Positions 6,308 to 6,747 of a stretch of DNA of 6,747 nucleotides are shown here, one piece after another. How positions within the stretch are numbered: position 1 is the first letter of the stretch; each line of letters begins with the position of its first letter. Below the pieces are notes generated by a model that made no database searches, was not told the origin of the DNA, and saw only the letters and a list, made by a program, of their open reading frames with translations. The translations under genes were made by a program, and so were the position numbers. The stretch is from an uncultured Phascolarctobacterium sp. (GTDB lineage Bacteria > Bacillota > Negativicutes > Acidaminococcales > Acidaminococcaceae): contig CALCHC010000012.1 in the NCBI GenBank assembly GCA_937901335.1, forward strand, positions 1-6,747, written 5' to 3'.

Positions 6308-6747
6308 ATGGGTTTGATTAAAGCTGGTATGGGTGCAGTTGGTGGCGTGTTAGGCGACCAATGGAAAGAGTTTATATATTGTGACAGCTTGGCTGCTGAC
6401 GTGCTCGTTACTAAAGGTCAAAAACGTTTGAGCAGCGAAGGTAGAAGCTCCAACACTAGCGGTGAAGCTAACGTAATCAGCAATGGTTCCGTTATCGCAG
6501 TTAACGAAGGTCAAGCAATGATTATCGTGGAACAAGGCAAGGTTGTTGATTTGTGCGCTGAACCGGGCGAATACATTTATGACCAAAGCACTGAGCCTTC
6601 TATTTTCGTGGGCGATTTGAGCACTGGTATTATGGACGTGTTCCGTCAAATTGGTAAACGCTTTACCTTTGGTGGCGATCCTGGCAAAGATCAAAGAGTT
6701 TATTACTTCAATATTAAAGAAATTATGGGCAACAAATACGGTACTCC
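6308..6747 (+). CDS. SPFH-domain protein, YdjI/'virion core protein'-like (N-terminal part, runs off window)
   Basis: The first 146 codons are present and no stop is reached before the window end. After a short glycine-rich start (GMGAVGGVLGDQW, residues 7-19) come blocks typical of the YdjI-like SPFH family: QWKEFIYCDSLAADVLVTKG (18-37), GSVIAVNEGQAMIIVEQGKV (60-79), and a stretch around GEYIYDQSTEPSIFVGDL (87-104). SPFH proteins assemble on membranes. B. subtilis YdjI works with PspA (YdjF) and YdjG/YdjH in protection against membrane stress, and full-length members often carry a zinc-ribbon tail, which would lie outside the window. The glycine-rich N-terminus may act as a membrane-binding amphipathic segment; this is inference. 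AAGGAGG at 6293-6299 lies 8 nt before the ATG. The gene is separated from the previous unit by a terminator and has its own upstream region. No PspA-like partner is visible here, though one may lie downstream. Family assignment is by recognition of these motifs. Confidence 0.85.
   Translation, partial: MGLIKAGMGAVGGVLGDQWKEFIYCDSLAADVLVTKGQKRLSSEGRSSNTSGEANVISNGSVIAVNEGQAMIIVEQGKVVDLCAEPGEYIYDQSTEPSIFVGDLSTGIMDVFRQIGKRFTFGGDPGKDQRVYYFNIKEIMGNKYGT

Noticed and set aside
1..6747. CRISPR array, insertion sequence, tRNA or rRNA
   Set aside because: There are no regularly spaced DNA repeats, no transposase-like frame with terminal inverted repeats, and no recognisable tRNA or rRNA segment.

Overview
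The window carries the end of the RNA polymerase operon of a Bacillota-type bacterium, followed by a small accessory transcription unit and the start of a membrane-stress-type gene. All recognised genes lie on the + strand. The beta and beta' sequences are of Bacillus/Clostridium type: the beta' trigger loop has no large insertion of the proteobacterial kind, rpoC starts with TTG, and the ribosome binding sites are strong AGGAGG types. The best guess for the lineage is Negativicutes. This rests on the general look of the proteins and an enlarged beta' subunit, and I cannot confirm it without a database search.

Layout: (1) 1-692, the last ~229 codons of rpoB. (2) 713-4708, complete rpoC (1331 aa), 20 nt downstream. 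(3) 4720-4763, a 15-bp intrinsic terminator that closes the rpoBC operon. (4) An extended -10 promoter at 4774-4782, directly after that terminator, starts a compact three-gene unit: an exported 250-aa protein (4809-5561), a 129-aa cytoplasmic protein overlapping it by 11 nt (5551-5940), and a 52-aa protein with eight cysteines (5978-6136). A second intrinsic terminator at 6145-6174 ends this unit. None of its three products has a function I can name with confidence. (5) 6175-6307, an AT-rich intergenic region with promoter-like hexamers. (6) 6308 to the window end, the N-terminal 146 codons of an SPFH-domain protein resembling YdjI, the 'virion core protein'-like family.

The most striking observation is inside rpoC. 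The segment between the first cysteine of the second zinc site (C800) and its other three (C1027, C1034, C1037) is about 226 residues long. As I recall, it is about 73 residues in E. coli and B. subtilis. The extra length resolves into three consecutive diverged copies of the same ~75-residue module, so beta' appears to carry a tandem triplication of a core segment between the bridge helix and the trigger loop. The self-contained three-gene unit of unknown function is the second point of interest.
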